A stretch of 64,000 nucleotides of DNA, from NCBI GenBank assembly GCA_963422465.1, contig OY730172.1, forward strand, positions 4,092,001 to 4,156,000. Direction: 5' to 3'. Positions 22,101-34,880 of the stretch are shown piece by piece. The notes under the pieces are model-generated. The model was not told where the DNA came from and searched no databases. It saw nothing but the letters and a program-made list of their open reading frames with translations. The position numbers and the translations under genes were made by a program. Origin of the DNA: Lichina pygmaea (Eukaryota; Ascomycota; Lichinomycetes; Lichinales; Lichinaceae). Numbering within the stretch: position 1 is the stretch's first letter; the number at the start of each line of letters is the position of its first letter.

Positions 22101-25100
22101 AAGGTGCTCAGCGACTTTGGCGGCATGCTCACCAAGTACGACGCCAACACCGTCCCGACCGATCTCGTCAGACAAGCGAAGCAGCTGGGCTTCTCCGACC
22201 GGCAGCTGGCCAAGTTCTGGAGCTCCAACGAGCTCGCCGTGAGACGCCGTCGTCTGGAAGCAGGCATTGCGTCGGTGACCAAGCAGATCGATACCGTGGC
22301 GGCGGAGTTCCCTGCCTTCGCCAACTACCTCTACTTGACCTACAACGGCTCCCAGCACGATGTCGGCTTCGACAAGCCAGGCGTCATGGTCTTGGGCTCC
22401 GGCGTCTACCGCATCGGGTCGTCGGTCGAGTTCGACTGGTGCTCCGTCAGGGCCGTCCGCACGCTCCGCGCCAACAACGTCCACACCGTCATGGTGAACT
22501 ACAACCCAGAAACGGTCAGCACAGACTACGACGAGGCGGACAAGCTGTACTTTGAGAACATCACGCTCGAGACCGTTCTCGATATCTATCAGCTAGAGCA
22601 GTCCGACGGCGTGATCATCTCGATGGGCGGACAGACTCCGAACAACATTGCTCTGCAGCTCCACCGGCTCAACGTCAACGTCCTCGGGACGTCGCCCGAG
22701 ATGATCGACACGGCCGAGAACCGCTACAAGTTCTCACGGCTGCTGGATCGTATATCGGTGGACCAGCCGGCCTGGAAAGAGCTCACCAGCATGGCGGAGG
22801 CCAACGAGTTCTGCGCCAAGGCCGGCTATCCGGTCTTGGTCAGACCATCCTACGTTCTGTCCGGGGCTGCCATGAACACGGTGTACTCGAAGGACGACCT
22901 GGCAAGCTATCTGCAGCAAGCGGCGGACGTGTCTCGAGATCATCCAGTCGTCATCACCAAGTACATCGAAGGCGCCAAAGAGATCGAGATGGATGCGGTG
23001 GCGAAGAACGGAAAGATGGTCGGTCATTTCATCTGCGAGCATGTCGAGAACGCGGGTGTGCACTCTGGCGATGCGACTCTGGTCTTGCCACCGCAAGATC
23101 TGGATCCCGAGACCGTCCGGCGGATCGAGGAGGCGACGAGAAAGATAGGCAACGCCCTGAACGTCACCGGGCCGTTCAACATCCAGTTCATCGCGAAAGA
23201 CAACGCTATAAAAGTGATCGAGTGCAACGTCAGGGCTTCGCGGTCGTTTCCGTTCGTTTCCAAGGTCATGGGCGTCGACCTGATCGAGATGGCTACGAAA
23301 GCCATCATGGGCCTGCCCGTGGTCGGGTATCCTCCAACGAAGAACTCCCGAGGCGTCGTCGGCGTGAAGGTTCCGCAGTTCAGCTTCTCGAGACTCTCGG
23401 GCGCGGATCCGGTGCTCGGGGTCGAGATGGCATCGACAGGCGAGGTTGCCTGCTTTGGACGCGACAAGTACGAAGCCTACATCAAGGCGCTCATCTCGAC
23501 CGGTTTCCGGATGCCGAACAAGCACGTGCTCCTCTCGATCGGGTCCTTCAAAGACAAGATCGAGCTCCTCCCATCCGTCCAGAAGCTCTGCAAGATGGGA
23601 TTCAGTCTGTTCGCGACTGCCGGCACGGCCAATTTCCTGGAGGAACACGGAATCTCGGTCCAGTACCTGGAGATCTTGTCCGGACAAACAGAGGATCTAA
23701 AGTCTGAGTATTCTTTGACGCAGCATCTGGCAAACAACCTCATCGATCTGTACATCAATCTGCCTTCCAACAACCGCTACCGTCGGCCGGCGAACTACAT
23801 GAGCAAGGGATACCGCACCCGCCGGATGGCGGTAGATTACCAAACGCCGTTGGTCACCAACGTCAAGAACGCCAAGATGCTGATAGAGGCCTTGTCACGG
23901 CATTACGACTTTGAGATCTCCGAGATCGACTGTCTGCCCAACTCGCGAAGCGTACGATCGTCGATGGCGAACGGCTCTACACACGGAAGGCCGAACATGG
24001 CCATGGACGCGGCCGTCCTGGCAAATGGAGCCGTTGGCGTGACAGATGCGACGGCTCTGGCCATCACACAGCACCGATCGTCGTCGGGTACGTCGTCGGC
24101 GTGGCCTCTGGACCCGCACCAGCTAGCTCCAGCCGGGCACGCAAGGACGGGTTACGGACAGTACGCCGGCCCTGAGCACAGCAGCGACGATGTGTTCCTG
24201 GCGCAGAACCGCTCGGCCTCGATGTTTCTGAATGGTGTGGATGCATCACTTTACCCGTCGATGCCATCGGTATCGCCGTCGCTCGCGCAGCTGCTCGCGC
24301 GATCTCCCTTCAAGCAGCGACATGTCACGTCGGTCAACCAGTACAACCGGGCAGACCTGCACCTGCTCTTCACCGTCGCACAGGAGATGCGCTTGGGAGT
24401 GCAACGTCAGGGTGTGTTGGACATCCTCAAGGGCCGGGTGCTGTGCTTGATGTTCTACGAACCGTCGACGCGGACGTCGGCTTCGTTCGATGCGGCCATG
24501 CAGCGGCTCGGAGGGCGCACCGTCTCGATCTCGACGTCCCATTCGAGCGTCCAGAAAGGCGAGAGTCTCCAAGACAGCATCCGGACTCTGGCCTGCTACG
24601 GCGACGCCATCGTGCTGCGGCACCCGGACGAGACGAGCGCGGCTACGGCGGCCAAGTTCTCGCCGGTGCCGATCATCAACGGCGGAAACGGCAGCCTCGA
24701 ACATCCGACGCAAGCGTTCTTGGACCTGTTCACGATCCGCGAGGAGCTCGGCACGGTGACGGGCCTCACGATCACGTTCATGGGCGACCTCAAGTACGGA
24801 CGGACGGTGCATTCGCTGGCGAAGCTGCTGCGGTACTACGACGTCCAGATCCAGCTCGTGTCGCCGACGGCGCTCGCTCTGCCGGACGACGTTCGGCAGC
24901 AGATCGTGGCCACGGGCCAGCTGGCGGGTGAATCGGACGAGCTGACGCCTGCCATCGTCGCGCAGTCGGACGTGCTCTACTGCACTCGCGTGCAGCGCGA
25001 ACGGTTCGGAGACGTCGAGGAATACGAGCGGCTCAAGGATGCCTACGTCGTGGATAACCGCGTGCTGCAGGACGCCAAGAGCCACATGATCGTCATGCAC

Positions 25101-25405
25101 CCTCTTCCGCGGAACGCAGAGATTAGCGAAGAGGTGGACTTTGACCAGCGGGCGGCCTATTTCAGACAGGTGTGTGTTTTTTTTTTCTTTCAATTCTCGA
25201 CGTCGCTACCGTGTCGTCGTCCACGGGCCTCGATAGATGTCTCCCGCAAGCAAATAATTACGCAGTCGAGATCCTTGCTCCATCCCATGTCACCGCGTCA
25301 GCACGCTCTTCAGATCAACAAGCGCTAACCGAAGGATGTGTCGGGCAGATGAAATACGGTCTCTATTGTAGAATGGCGCTGTTGGCGCTCGTCATGGCGA
25401 CCTGA
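19191..25405 (+). CDS. URA2: Multifunctional CPSase II-aspartate transcarbamylase (Ura2/PyrABCN type), no DHOase-like domain
   Basis: First steps of de novo pyrimidine synthesis: glutamine amidotransferase, carbamoyl-phosphate synthetase and aspartate carbamoyltransferase in one cytosolic chain. Exons 19191-19968, 20038-25169 and 25349-25405 give 1988 residues. GATase has [10 protein letters not shown] (Cys about 362) and [12 protein letters not shown] (His about 446, Glu about 448). Both CPSase halves are complete, from [20 protein letters not shown] at about 500. The allosteric MGS domain is intact ([18 protein letters not shown] to about 1555). ATCase has the carbamoyl-phosphate loop [16 protein letters not shown] (about 1735), [17 protein letters not shown] and [10 protein letters not shown], ending [21 protein letters not shown]. 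Between MGS and ATCase there is only a Ser/Ala-rich linker of about 120 residues. Yeast Ura2 (2214 residues) has an inactive DHOase-like domain there, so that domain is missing. The last intron (179 nt) leaves an 18-codon final exon. Confidence 0.95.
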
Positions 25406-26945
25406 TGGATGTTTTGGGCAGGTTGCAAAGACCGCCTACGACCTTGATGCCATCGACGTCTTTCTTTCCGCTCCGACATGCATGTGCTCCGAGACGACTT
25501 TCTCTGACGGTGGCGACACGGGTCGTGCAAGGCGGCTCGTGACTTGGGAAGAGATGGGCTGTTGGACGTCTCGCCCGTCTCTCCTGACGTACCGGCTGCA
25601 CATCTTTCTACCTTGCTAAAAGTCATCTAATACTCCGTTCATGTTTCTCTTTCTAGCGCATGTACAACTTTCTTGTCTTGTATTGTACTTTTTTCCGTCT
25701 TCTCTTCTTTTTTGTTCTTTTCAGCACCGAGCCTTGGATGAAAGCCTGCAGTTTTTCACATCTCCCCCCGTCCTTCCTCTCTTCCCTTACCTTCCTCCTC
25801 TTTTCTCTTCTGTCTTTATCTGTCGTCTCTCTACTTATCCTCCATTCCGAAAAATCGTCCCCAAAAGTCCATTGTTTTTCCACAAGCACATAGAGATGCA
25901 GAGTGGACACTTTGCAGCGATTGAAATGATCACTTGACTGATTGATCGATTGCGTGATAAGATGACGACTGATTGATTGACCATGGTCGAAAGATCAATG
26001 ATGGATTGGGGAGTGTGTCAACCAAAGAACCACACAAGTCCTGCACCGCAACTTACCAACCAACACACCGTGTGAGAAGAATTCCATCAATCTCTCTTCA
26101 TTCGACACAGGCAAAACAAACTGTTGCGGCCGCTGACCCTAGTCAGCTAGATAGGGGGCCATATACGTACGGTAGCCCTCGGGTCCGAGAGGGCGTCAAT
26201 GATCATCGTCTTCCCGCCTCTCAGAAAAAAACTGTGTCCGACATCTGCATCTTCGGCCAAGTACAGTAGATAGAAACGTGCATAGAGGGGGGCATCGGAG
26301 TAATTGTCCGGGATTCGTAACTCCACCGAAAAGTACGGAAGTAAACGAGACTGTACTCTATGATAGACCATTGCCAAAACCACTGACCCCCCCTCCCCCT
26401 CCCCGGCCCCTCCCCCGGCCCACTGCCCGAACACTCACTATCGATTGAGCCGATGCTGGCCTTTTTCTGAAAAAAAGAAAAGGAGTCCAACGACGAAGCA
26501 ATGGTTCACCAAAGAAGAGACAAGAACGATGAAGAAGAAGGACACGATTTCTAGCTAAAAGATTTTGCAGGGAATTGGATCGGGCCTTGGATTCAACAGT
26601 GAAGTTACGGTACGGTAGTGGATACCGTACGGTATCACCTCACCTCACTATACCGGTACGGAAGTATTCAGCGGATCATCGGTGGGGTTTGGAAAAAGGT
26701 GGGGAAGGAAGGCTCGTGAAACCGAGAGGACCTGAGGACCGGGACGTTGTCCCGGTGGAGGGAAAGATCGATGAGAAGGAGGCAGAGCAGAGCAGAGCAG
26801 AGCAAAAGAAGAAAGGGATAACGGCTCGGAGGAACGAATGATGAGACTTGAGAAGTTGACAGTAGGAACAAGGAGGGGAATGCGGCCGTGTGTCATGACG
26901 CTTGTTGCACAAATGGAGATGATTGCGAATATTTCTGTCTCGAGC
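25406..26945. other. Convergent intergenic gap with repeat copy A
   Basis: This gap lies between the ends of the CPSase-ATCase gene and Dcl1. A pyrimidine-rich tract runs 25640-25870. Copy A of the dispersed repeat lies at about 26125-26230, and a GTAC/GGTACGG cluster at 26595-26660. No gene is supported. Confidence 0.55.
26125..26230 (+). repeat. Dispersed short repeat, copy A
   Basis: Shares with copies B and C the block GCCCTCGGGTCCGAGAGGGC preceded by GTCAGCTxGATAGGGG and followed by a CATCGTCTTC-like tract, all in the same orientation. It starts GTTGCGGCC like copy C. The central 20-mer can fold as a hairpin. It could be a SINE or a solo LTR; no terminal repeats or duplications were proven. 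Confidence 0.55.
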
Positions 26946-29900
26946 TTAAATAATCTGACGATCACGACCAGCACCACCACGACTATCTCCATCTCCAATG
27001 GCCTCACGGCCAACGCCCGCAGGAGCAGCAGGAGCACCACCACCAATGGCTTCACGGCCAACGTCCGCAGGAGCAGCAGGAGCACCACCACCAATGGCTT
27101 CACGGCCAACGCCCGCAGCAGCAATGGCCTCGCCGGTACAATCACAACGGTACGTCTTCCGGAACTCGACCTCGCTGAGATTCTGCAGCTTGCGCAGGGC
27201 GTTGGAGCTAGCCTTGACCTTGGCGGTCTTGCCGGAGGCGGCCTGGCCCTCGGCGACGACGTCGTTGTGGATCATGACGGCCGCGAGCACGGCCGGCGAC
27301 GACGACGAGACCGACGACGGGTTTAGCGCCGGTATCTCCTGCGACAGGATCCGGAAGTTTGTGCAGTGGAAGGAGAGCGTGAGGAGGTTGGTCAGGAATG
27401 TCTGTTTCGGTGCGTGGTGCGGTCAGTTGGTGCTTTACCGAGGAGCTGCACGGAGAAGAGATTCTCTTGGCGGGGACATCTCTTGCTTTCTCCAACGGAG
27501 AGATTGAACGGAAAGAAACCGAAAAAAAAGGTGGCGCACCGTCGGATGGTTGTTCGCATAAGTGTCGTATATGCTCATGTTCTCAAAGAAAGGCTTGACG
27601 TGTCGTTCGAAGAATCGCTCGACCTCTCCGTAGTCGTATTCCGAGTCGACAAAGACGGCGCCGATGTACGATTCGACAATGTCGGGTAGAGCCTGAAACA
27701 AGGCACGGTCGTCAGCGTCCTCTCTCCTGTTTCCATCCCTCTACCGATGCTCGCACACAGAGATCAAGCGTGTCATGAGCATGGTGCTCCTACCGAAGCT
27801 CATATGCAGACACCAAACTTCTTCTCGCGAAGATGATGCTCAAGACGACGATGAAAAGGACAACGATCAACAGACCTTTGGCGGGCTCTTGGCATGCACC
27901 CAGTAGTCCACGGCGCCGTCGGCCTCTCGCTCCGTCTCCTGGATGTCCATGACGTATTCGCGGATCTGGGCCTCGAGGGTCGAGCCGTTGGACCGGAGGT
28001 GTTTGTGGAAGCCGAGTTGGACGCAGAGGGCGCCGAGGAATTTGTTGGATACCATCGCCATCTGAAACGAAATTGCGACGTGTCAGCGTTTCTGGCTTGC
28101 CCTTTCTTGCGAGACGTTGAAAACTCGACAGTAAAGCCCAAGGGTTGATCGAGTTTTGCGGCCATGAGATGACGAGGGAGAGAGAGAGACTCACTTTATG
28201 CTCCGTCAACCACTGCGGATCGCGGTCGGGAAAACGGTGAAAGAGAAAGCCGACGCAGACCATGTCGAGCAGAGAATCGCCCAAAAACTCGAGACGCTGG
28301 TAACACGGCACTTTCTCCCACGAGAACGGGTAAGACGGATGCAGAAAGGCTGACCGCAAGAGTCGCGGATGACGAAACCGATAGCCGTGCCTGTGTGCGA
28401 TCTGGTCGGCAAGATCGATCTGCGACCTCGTCGGCGGCGCCGTTTGGTAGCCGGGCGTCTTGTAGAGCGAAAAGTACTCGGGCCACGCCATCATGGCGTG
28501 GTTGGGGCTGTCGACCACGGCCGTCACGGCCGCGACGGCGTTGTCGAAGTAGTGCGCCCCGTCCTGCGGTAGCGGCGAGAGAAGCGCGGCGCCGATGATG
28601 GCCTCGCACACGTCCGCCATGGTCTTGTCGTTCAACGGGTGCTTGTGCTCCTGCTTGAACCGGTTGATGCCTTTGCCTTGGAGAAGCTTCGGCTCCTCGG
28701 GATACCAGACTCGTCTTGCATCGCATCAGAAGGAGCTGGAGCGACGCGAGGCAGATAGCATTATACGTACCTCGAGAAACTCTTCGATCGGATCCATTCG
28801 AACAGCCTCAGCTTCTGCGCCGTCTTGAGCAAGTTCTTGTTGCACAACAAAAGCATTCGATTGACGTGATGCTCAAACTCGTCGCTGTCGGCTTTGGTGG
28901 TGAACAGCGAGATCGACGTGGCCATCTTCAGGAACGCATCGCCCAAGAGCTCTAGCCGCTCGTAGTTCTTGCCCATGCCCCGCTGGAAGTGAACCTGCTC
29001 GGCCCGGTGCTCCTCCGTGTTGTCCGAGTCCTTCGTCACCGCCTCGAGCGCCAGTTCCGGGACGACGTAGAGATTGAGGTTCTCGAAGAGCTCGAGCGCG
29101 ATCAGCACCGAGTCGATCCTGAACATGATGGCAGGGAACATGAGAGCCATCGCCGCGATTGTCGTAGGAAGCTAGGCCGCGTGAGCAACGTTCGACGGAC
29201 GCCAAGTCAGATCTCAGCACTCACCGCCGAGACGTACAACGGCTCGGGACAGACGTAGCATTCGCTCGACGCACTCTCCTCCTCCTTCGAGATGTCGTCG
29301 AGCCAGTTGCGACGGTGCAGGACCCTGCGCGTGAGGATCACCGGCTGCTCGGCCTTGTAGTTGACTCTCGCTCTTGAGTTCTTGAACAGACTGCTACTGT
29401 ACTGCAGGATGTTCTCCATGTGCCGCCTCGTGGGTGCACCTGGAGGGACAGGGTCCAATGGTCTGAGATTAGGGTCGACTCCTATGGTGAAATAGCGACG
29501 CCCTCCATCGAAGGGATCGACCAGGAACCTGTCCTTGAAGAACTCATCCGGGGTGTTCTCATCCCAAGGTACCGTGTCATTGTCCTGCACGTATTTCAGG
29601 ACGTCCCAGTCGAGCAAATCCTCGGCATGTCCGTCCCGCGGGGCCCGTGAGCCTCGAATGACCGGCGCCAGAAAGTATGGCATCGTGGTCACATCAACCT
29701 CGTAAGTCTTGTTGAAGATGTCTTTGAAGATACGCAGGGTGAACACGTTGATCGCGTCAAGCCTCTCGGGATCGGTAGGAAGAGGCCTCTTCATCGGCGT
29801 ACAGATCACCTGCGACTTGCAGCCGGCTCGGATGTGCAGCGGGAACCCTGGGATCTCTGGCAGGGGATTTCGAGTCAGCAGGGCCAAGGGTTGGCCCGGT

Positions 29901-32865
29901 CGTCTTTCGTCGTACATCTCGAGGTCGATCACGGTCATGTACAGGGAGGCCGGCACGGTACCGACCGAGTTGGCCCACACGGCTGGCTTGGTCCGCATGT
30001 CGTAGGCTTGCGTGTTCTTCAAGGTCAGCGCCAGCTGCGCGTTCCGCATCGCCGGCAGCTGCTTCTGATAAGTGGGCAGGAGATGGCTGTCGAGGTACTT
30101 GTTCCGTCTCAGGAGCAAGCACGCCTCGAACGCGGCGGACCGCTTCGCTATCGCCTTTCGCGACGCCGGCGCGCCTATGACAGACCGCAGCGGCGAATTG
30201 TCCGGGAGGATGACTTCGCAGACGTACTGCCTGCCTTGGCACGTCATGACGTAGTTGGCCTTGGCGGCTGCTTCGACGTCTCGTGGCTAAGAGACCCGGC
30301 ATCGTCAGCGAGACGGCGCCCCCCCCCCCCCCCCCCCCCCCCCTGCGAGGTGTGATCGCTTGATGCCCAAACGAACCAGACAGTCGACAAAGTGGGCCAG
30401 GACGGCCAAGCTCGAGTTGTACGTCAGCTTGGCCCCGGTGGAATCCTCCGTGTATGATTTCTGGGAGCGCTCGGCGGTGATCAGGCCGTCCAGATCGCAG
30501 TCGTTGCCCAACAAGAGCCGGTCCGAGGGTAGGGATTCGCAAAAGTCGCGCATGATGTGCTGCGATCATGCTCAACGAAGCGCTCCCGTTCGGCATGGAG
30601 TCGAAAGCATACCTCACCGGCTCGGACATCTCGAAGAAGTGCAAGCTGTTCGTTATTGCCTTGCTCGACGATGTGGATGTACTGCCGGGCCGTTAGCTAT
30701 GCGATACAACGACAGGTGAGATGCTTACCCTGGAATTGATCCGACGAGCGCGGCCCCGGGACTGCACATACTGAATGAGCGTCGCATACAAGTCAAATCT
30801 GGATTGGGAAACGAGATGGTCAGCGAGAAGACGGTCGTCGACGACCAGGTCATCTACCTGATCACTATGTTGCAGTCGGGGATATCCAGGCCCTCTTCGG
30901 CGACGGAGGTCGAGAACTGTTCACACGGTGAGCCATGTGTTCACTATAGTCATCCTCAATCACCCGTACTGACCAGGCAATTCAGTTTCCCGCGTCGAAA
31001 GTTGAGCAGAGTCAGAAGCTGTTGCCGGTAGGTGACGTTGAGGTCTCCAACGTCGCCCTTTCGAGCGCCCAACAAGACTCCGACGTGCATGAAGGGCGTG
31101 CCGACACGGCCGAGGAGTTCTCCGAGCAGCCGAGCAGTGTATCTCTTCCTGACGAACACGATGCACTTGGCCTCGGCAGGGAAGGCAAAGATCTCTCCGA
31201 GGACAGCGTGCAGCAGACGAACCTTGGAGCTGAGATGCGCCGCTTCCACCCGGGGCTCCTCGAACGCGTGGCCCTTGACGATGGCGACGGCTTGGCGCAG
31301 CCGAGCCACCTGGGCTTCCGATTCTTCTGCGGGGAGGGTGTCTCGGTTCTTCGAGACAAGGTCCCGTTCCAGCTGCGACGCGGCTCTCTGGCCCTCGTCT
31401 TCCCGGACGAGACTTGCCCACAGTTGGTCGCTACACCACGGCCCGAGCTGGATGCTGGCCTCTTTCGAGTTGCGGAACTGCTTGGAGAGGATGTCGAGGT
31501 CTCCAAAGGGCGCGCGCAGCTGCTGAAAGAGATGAGTTTCGGCGGGGCTGATCAACTTCTCGTGCATGAGGGTCTCCTCCAGCGGCCGGTGCACGGAGCG
31601 TCGAAGCATGTTCAGGTCCGAGGTCGTCGCGATCTGGCAGTGAAGCAGGGTTTCCAGCTGTCTGAAACAGGATCCGTGTCAGAAGCAACGACCAAAAAGC
31701 TCTTGGTCCGAGCACGTACTTTGCCGCTTTGACGACGTCGACCTTGGCGTCTACTGGCGATGCCGTCATTCCAAAGACCCTCGGTCGTGTAGTCGGATCA
31801 CGTTCGGCCAGGTAGAAGTCCTTCATGATCCTGGGCACGGTCAGTCTCGGGGGGGGGGGGGCACGCTGGACGGCTCGGGATCAATGCTCGCGGTAGTTCG
31901 TACCTAGCATAAGGATGGTTCTTCTTGGCATGGTGGGCTTCGTCGAAGATGAGCAGGTTGATCTGGCTCATGGACACGAACGAATGCATCAGACATTGAT
32001 AGAGCACATCGGCAGTGCAGACGATGACCATGTTCTCCTGGAAGTGGGTCCTCCAGATTTCGTGGCTCCACAGATCACATCCCATGTCGCCGCAGAACCG
32101 TTCGATCTTCTGGTCGAGGTTGCATTCAAGCACGGCATACTGTTGGAAGACGAGCGTGACGCTATCAACCTAAGCCTACATCAGCGAGATAGAAAGAGCG
32201 CCCCGGAGAGGGTGTTCCGTTACGAGGAAGAAAGAAACCCGCGGCGGCTTTCCCGTGCCACGGTGCTCGAGCTCTTCGTCCAAAATGTGTCTGAGGAGCA
32301 AGACCGCAATCAACGTCTTGCCCGATCCTGTTCGCGCGGTCAGCATCTCAAGCACATTCCAAAACGCCCGAATCCACAGCGGGGAGTGCCTACCGGTGTC
32401 GAGCACGGCGATCGTGTTCTTCGCTCTGGCTCTCTCGAACAGCTCGAGCTGGTACTCTCGAGGATCCCCGATGATGACGTTGGACTCTTGCTCCGCGATG
32501 AGCACGCTCTTCGATTGGAACTCCAGATCGGCCTGCTTCTGTAGCTTGCGGTCGTCCTCCTTTGATATGTTCTCGACCCGTCTGTCGAACCTGCTGGGCC
32601 ATCAGAACCCTGCGCACGGCAAGCACGAGCCCCATTGGGCGCACCATGACTTGAATTGCGCTCTCTGCAACTGCTGCCGCTCCGAGATCTTTCGACCCTG
32701 GGTTGCTGGCACGTTGTCTTCTCCGCCGTCGTCGTCGGTCCCAGAGTTGGAATCCCCTTCACGTTCTCCATCCAGCTTGTCAGGCCCGTCCACGCTCGAA
32801 AGAGGAGAGTCTCCTTTGGAGTCCTTTGACTCTTCATCATCCAAGGCGTCTGCCGCCATGGTCAT
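26946..32865 (-). CDS. DCL1: Dicer-like ribonuclease, Dcl1 type
   Basis: This enzyme makes small RNAs from dsRNA for RNA interference. Sixteen proposed exons (starting 32645-32865 and 32394-32590, ending 27540-27692 and 26946-27401) total 1581 codons and keep frame. Domain order: helicase with Walker [17 protein letters not shown] (about 140) and [17 protein letters not shown] (about 250), [14 protein letters not shown]; helicase C-terminal part ending [19 protein letters not shown]; Dicer dimerization domain ([20 protein letters not shown]); RNase IIIa with [14 protein letters not shown] (about 1080); RNase IIIb with [14 protein letters not shown] (about 1280) and [21 protein letters not shown]-terminal dsRNA-binding-like [16 protein letters not shown] and TYRCDC. 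Both RNase III signatures keep their acidic residues. The very C-terminus carries three copies of a 16-residue [14 protein letters not shown]-type repeat. Introns are 47-183 nt. The start could be the ATG at 32865 or 32859. It shares a 650-bp divergent promoter with TAP42. Confidence 0.92.
27000..27125. repeat. 48-bp in-frame tandem repeat in Dcl1 3' end
   Basis: Units begin at 27000, 27048 and 27096, the last one partial. The period is a multiple of three, and it encodes a Gly/Ala/Pro-rich tail on Dcl1 after the conserved C-terminus. Confidence 0.85.
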
Positions 32866-33514
32866 GAGTTTCACGCAGCTTGGCGGACCTTATCACTCAA
32901 GAAGGCAACATTCCTTGACCTCTCCGTTTGTGGTAGTATATATCGGTTACCCGGGGGTCTATTTGCCATCGACAAGTATCACCTGCGACAGCATATTGAT
33001 TGATGAGAGATATCCAATCCAGTTGAGGAGAGCACGGTAACTGAGAGGGTGTGGAAATGCAGGTGAGGCGTGAGCGCCAGCACGGCCAGCTACCGTACCA
33101 GATGAGCAGTGGAACAATCGACGTATGGTCAGATCTGAGGGCAGAAGGAGATGGCGTCGACAGATGTGTCATCAGACTGGTTCGGAAGCTGCCCTGGGAG
33201 TCCGTTGAAGCACCATAATTGATATTCTTCTATCATTGACTGCGACTTGGACCGACTCATGCGAAGTTGCACCTCGACAGCTTTGTCATAGGATCCAGGG
33301 CATAGTGATCTTGCACGAGACAGGTAGCTCTACGGTCGGAGCTACGGTATTGTGACAGACCTTCGGATGTTGCTTTGTTCGCCCCTCACCGTTGTGATAC
33401 CGGCACGTGTTGTAGAGCCGGCAGGTCGGGTACCTTCGACGTCATCTTGCTCGACCTCCACATCCGATAATTACCCGAACTACAGACCCGTACATACTTG
33501 ATCATCTCTCGAGA
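32866..33514. promoter_or_regulatory. Divergent promoter region DCL1/TAP42
   Basis: The 649 bases between the two start codons must carry both promoters. A TATATATCGG word lies near 32938 on the DCL1 side. No other clear element is visible. Confidence 0.4.
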
Positions 33515-34816
33515 ATGACCGAGACGACGCCAAGCCTCCGGAGTCTGTTCGCTTTGGCCGAGGACCGACAGAGGAAACTTGAGGCCGGCTTGGGAGGGGG
33601 TGGTCAAACCGGACAGCAGCAGCAACAGCTGCGGCTCGCGATCGACGAGTACGAAGCCTGCCGGCAAGCCGTCGAGGAGCTCGCGCTGTTCAGCCCGAAC
33701 GAGACGGTGGACGATATCTCGTCCGAGAACCTTCGGTGCGTCGTTGTCCCTTCCCCTTCGAGGGCCGGAAACAAAAGAAAAAGAGCGTCCGGATAAGACG
33801 AGCGTCACGGCATGCTGAACTGACTCTTCCGGCCCCCCCCCTGTCACGTGCTTCGTCCGCGAAGATATCTGTCGATCGACTACCGACTCGGCGAGCTCAT
33901 CGTGAAGCTCGACGCGCGAGACCGCCGGACGACGCTGCGTCGCGCGCGCGAAACGTACGAGAGGTTCCTGGGCCTACTGGATCGCTATGGCCTGCTATCG
34001 AAGGAAGACCGGGAGCTGCACGAGCGCTATCTCGAGGGTCCCAGCTCGTTCTCGACCGCGTCCGTGACGGACATGGCCGCCCGAAGACAGACGAAGATCG
34101 CGCGCTACAAGGAGGGGAAGAGGCTGAGGGAGAAACTGGAGGTTGGTCTGGGGGCCGCGCCCTTGCGAGCGCGGGAACACGGACTCATTTGATAGTTCCT
34201 GGGCCGGAGGGCCGATGGCGACGACGCGGACGACGCCGAGCTACGACAACTAAACCTGGAGCGCGCCAGGTTCGCGGTGCATCGAACGTTCGCGTCGCTC
34301 GAGTCCATCGTGCAGGAGGAGGACGTGCTCGCGTCGGCGCCGCCCGAGCCGGTCCTCGAGCAGAGGAGGGCAGCAGAGGCGGACGGTCGACTACGCGACG
34401 GCGAGGCCGGACCCGACCGCTCGTCGGAGATGCTCGATCGGCCGACCCCTCGGCCGTTGGGCGGCGGACGAGGAGGCCCGCTCCTGAGCCGGGACGGGAG
34501 ACCGCTGCAGCCGTTCACGCTGCTGGGCGGCCGCGAGGGCGTGCGCCAGGGTGTCTTTCGACCGGGGCACAAGCTGCCCACGATGACCATCGACGAGTAC
34601 CTCGAGGAGGAAAAGCGACGTGGAGGGATCGTCGAGGGCGGCGGCGCCGGGTCCGGGCGCGCCATGGAGCCGGACGAGGATGACATGGGGCGTGCCGACG
34701 CGGAGACGATGAAGGCGAGGGAGTGGGACGAGTTCAAGGACGCGAACCCACGGTGAGCTCGGACCCACACCGCACCTCTCATGCGGGTGCTGGCGCATGT
34801 GCTGACCCGGGAACGA

Positions 34817-34847
<31 letters not shown>

Positions 34848-34880
34848 AGGGGCTCGGGCAACACGATGAACCGGGGCTAG
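33515..34880 (+). CDS. TAP42: TAP42/alpha4 family PP2A-associated protein
   Basis: This regulatory partner of PP2A-type catalytic subunits acts below TORC1. Four exons, 33515-33735, 33865-34141, 34196-34752 and 34850-34880, encode 361 residues. It begins TETTPSLRSLFALAEDRQRK, continues with the alpha-helical TAP42 fold (YLSIDYRLGELIVKL, YERFLGLLDRYGLL, DMAARRQTKIARYKEGKRLR), and ends with the family hallmark: PTMTIDEYLEEEKRRG, then WDEFKDANPRGSGNTMNRG, with the last ten residues on a 31-nt exon. Intron 1 has a C tract; intron 3 contains a GTC microsatellite. Length matches the family. It is co-oriented with TSC1, another TOR-pathway gene about 4.8 kb downstream. Confidence 0.92.

Noticed and set aside
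20706-22484. 592-residue minus-strand open frame inside the CPSase gene
   Set aside because: Antisense shadow of a GC-rich conserved coding region; Asp/Leu/Arg-rich with no domain.
26648-27145. Minus-strand frame with long Val/Leu runs that looks like membrane helices
   Set aside because: It is the 48-bp repeat read in another frame; the Dcl1 frame explains the region.
30697-30728. Apparent 32-nt ultrashort intron in DCL1
   Set aside because: The acceptor 15 nt further on (after a CTAAC branch-like word) keeps frame, gives a 47-nt intron and a better family match ([13 protein letters not shown]). Similar re-reading removed 38-nt (ULA1) and 31-37-nt (Lon) candidates.
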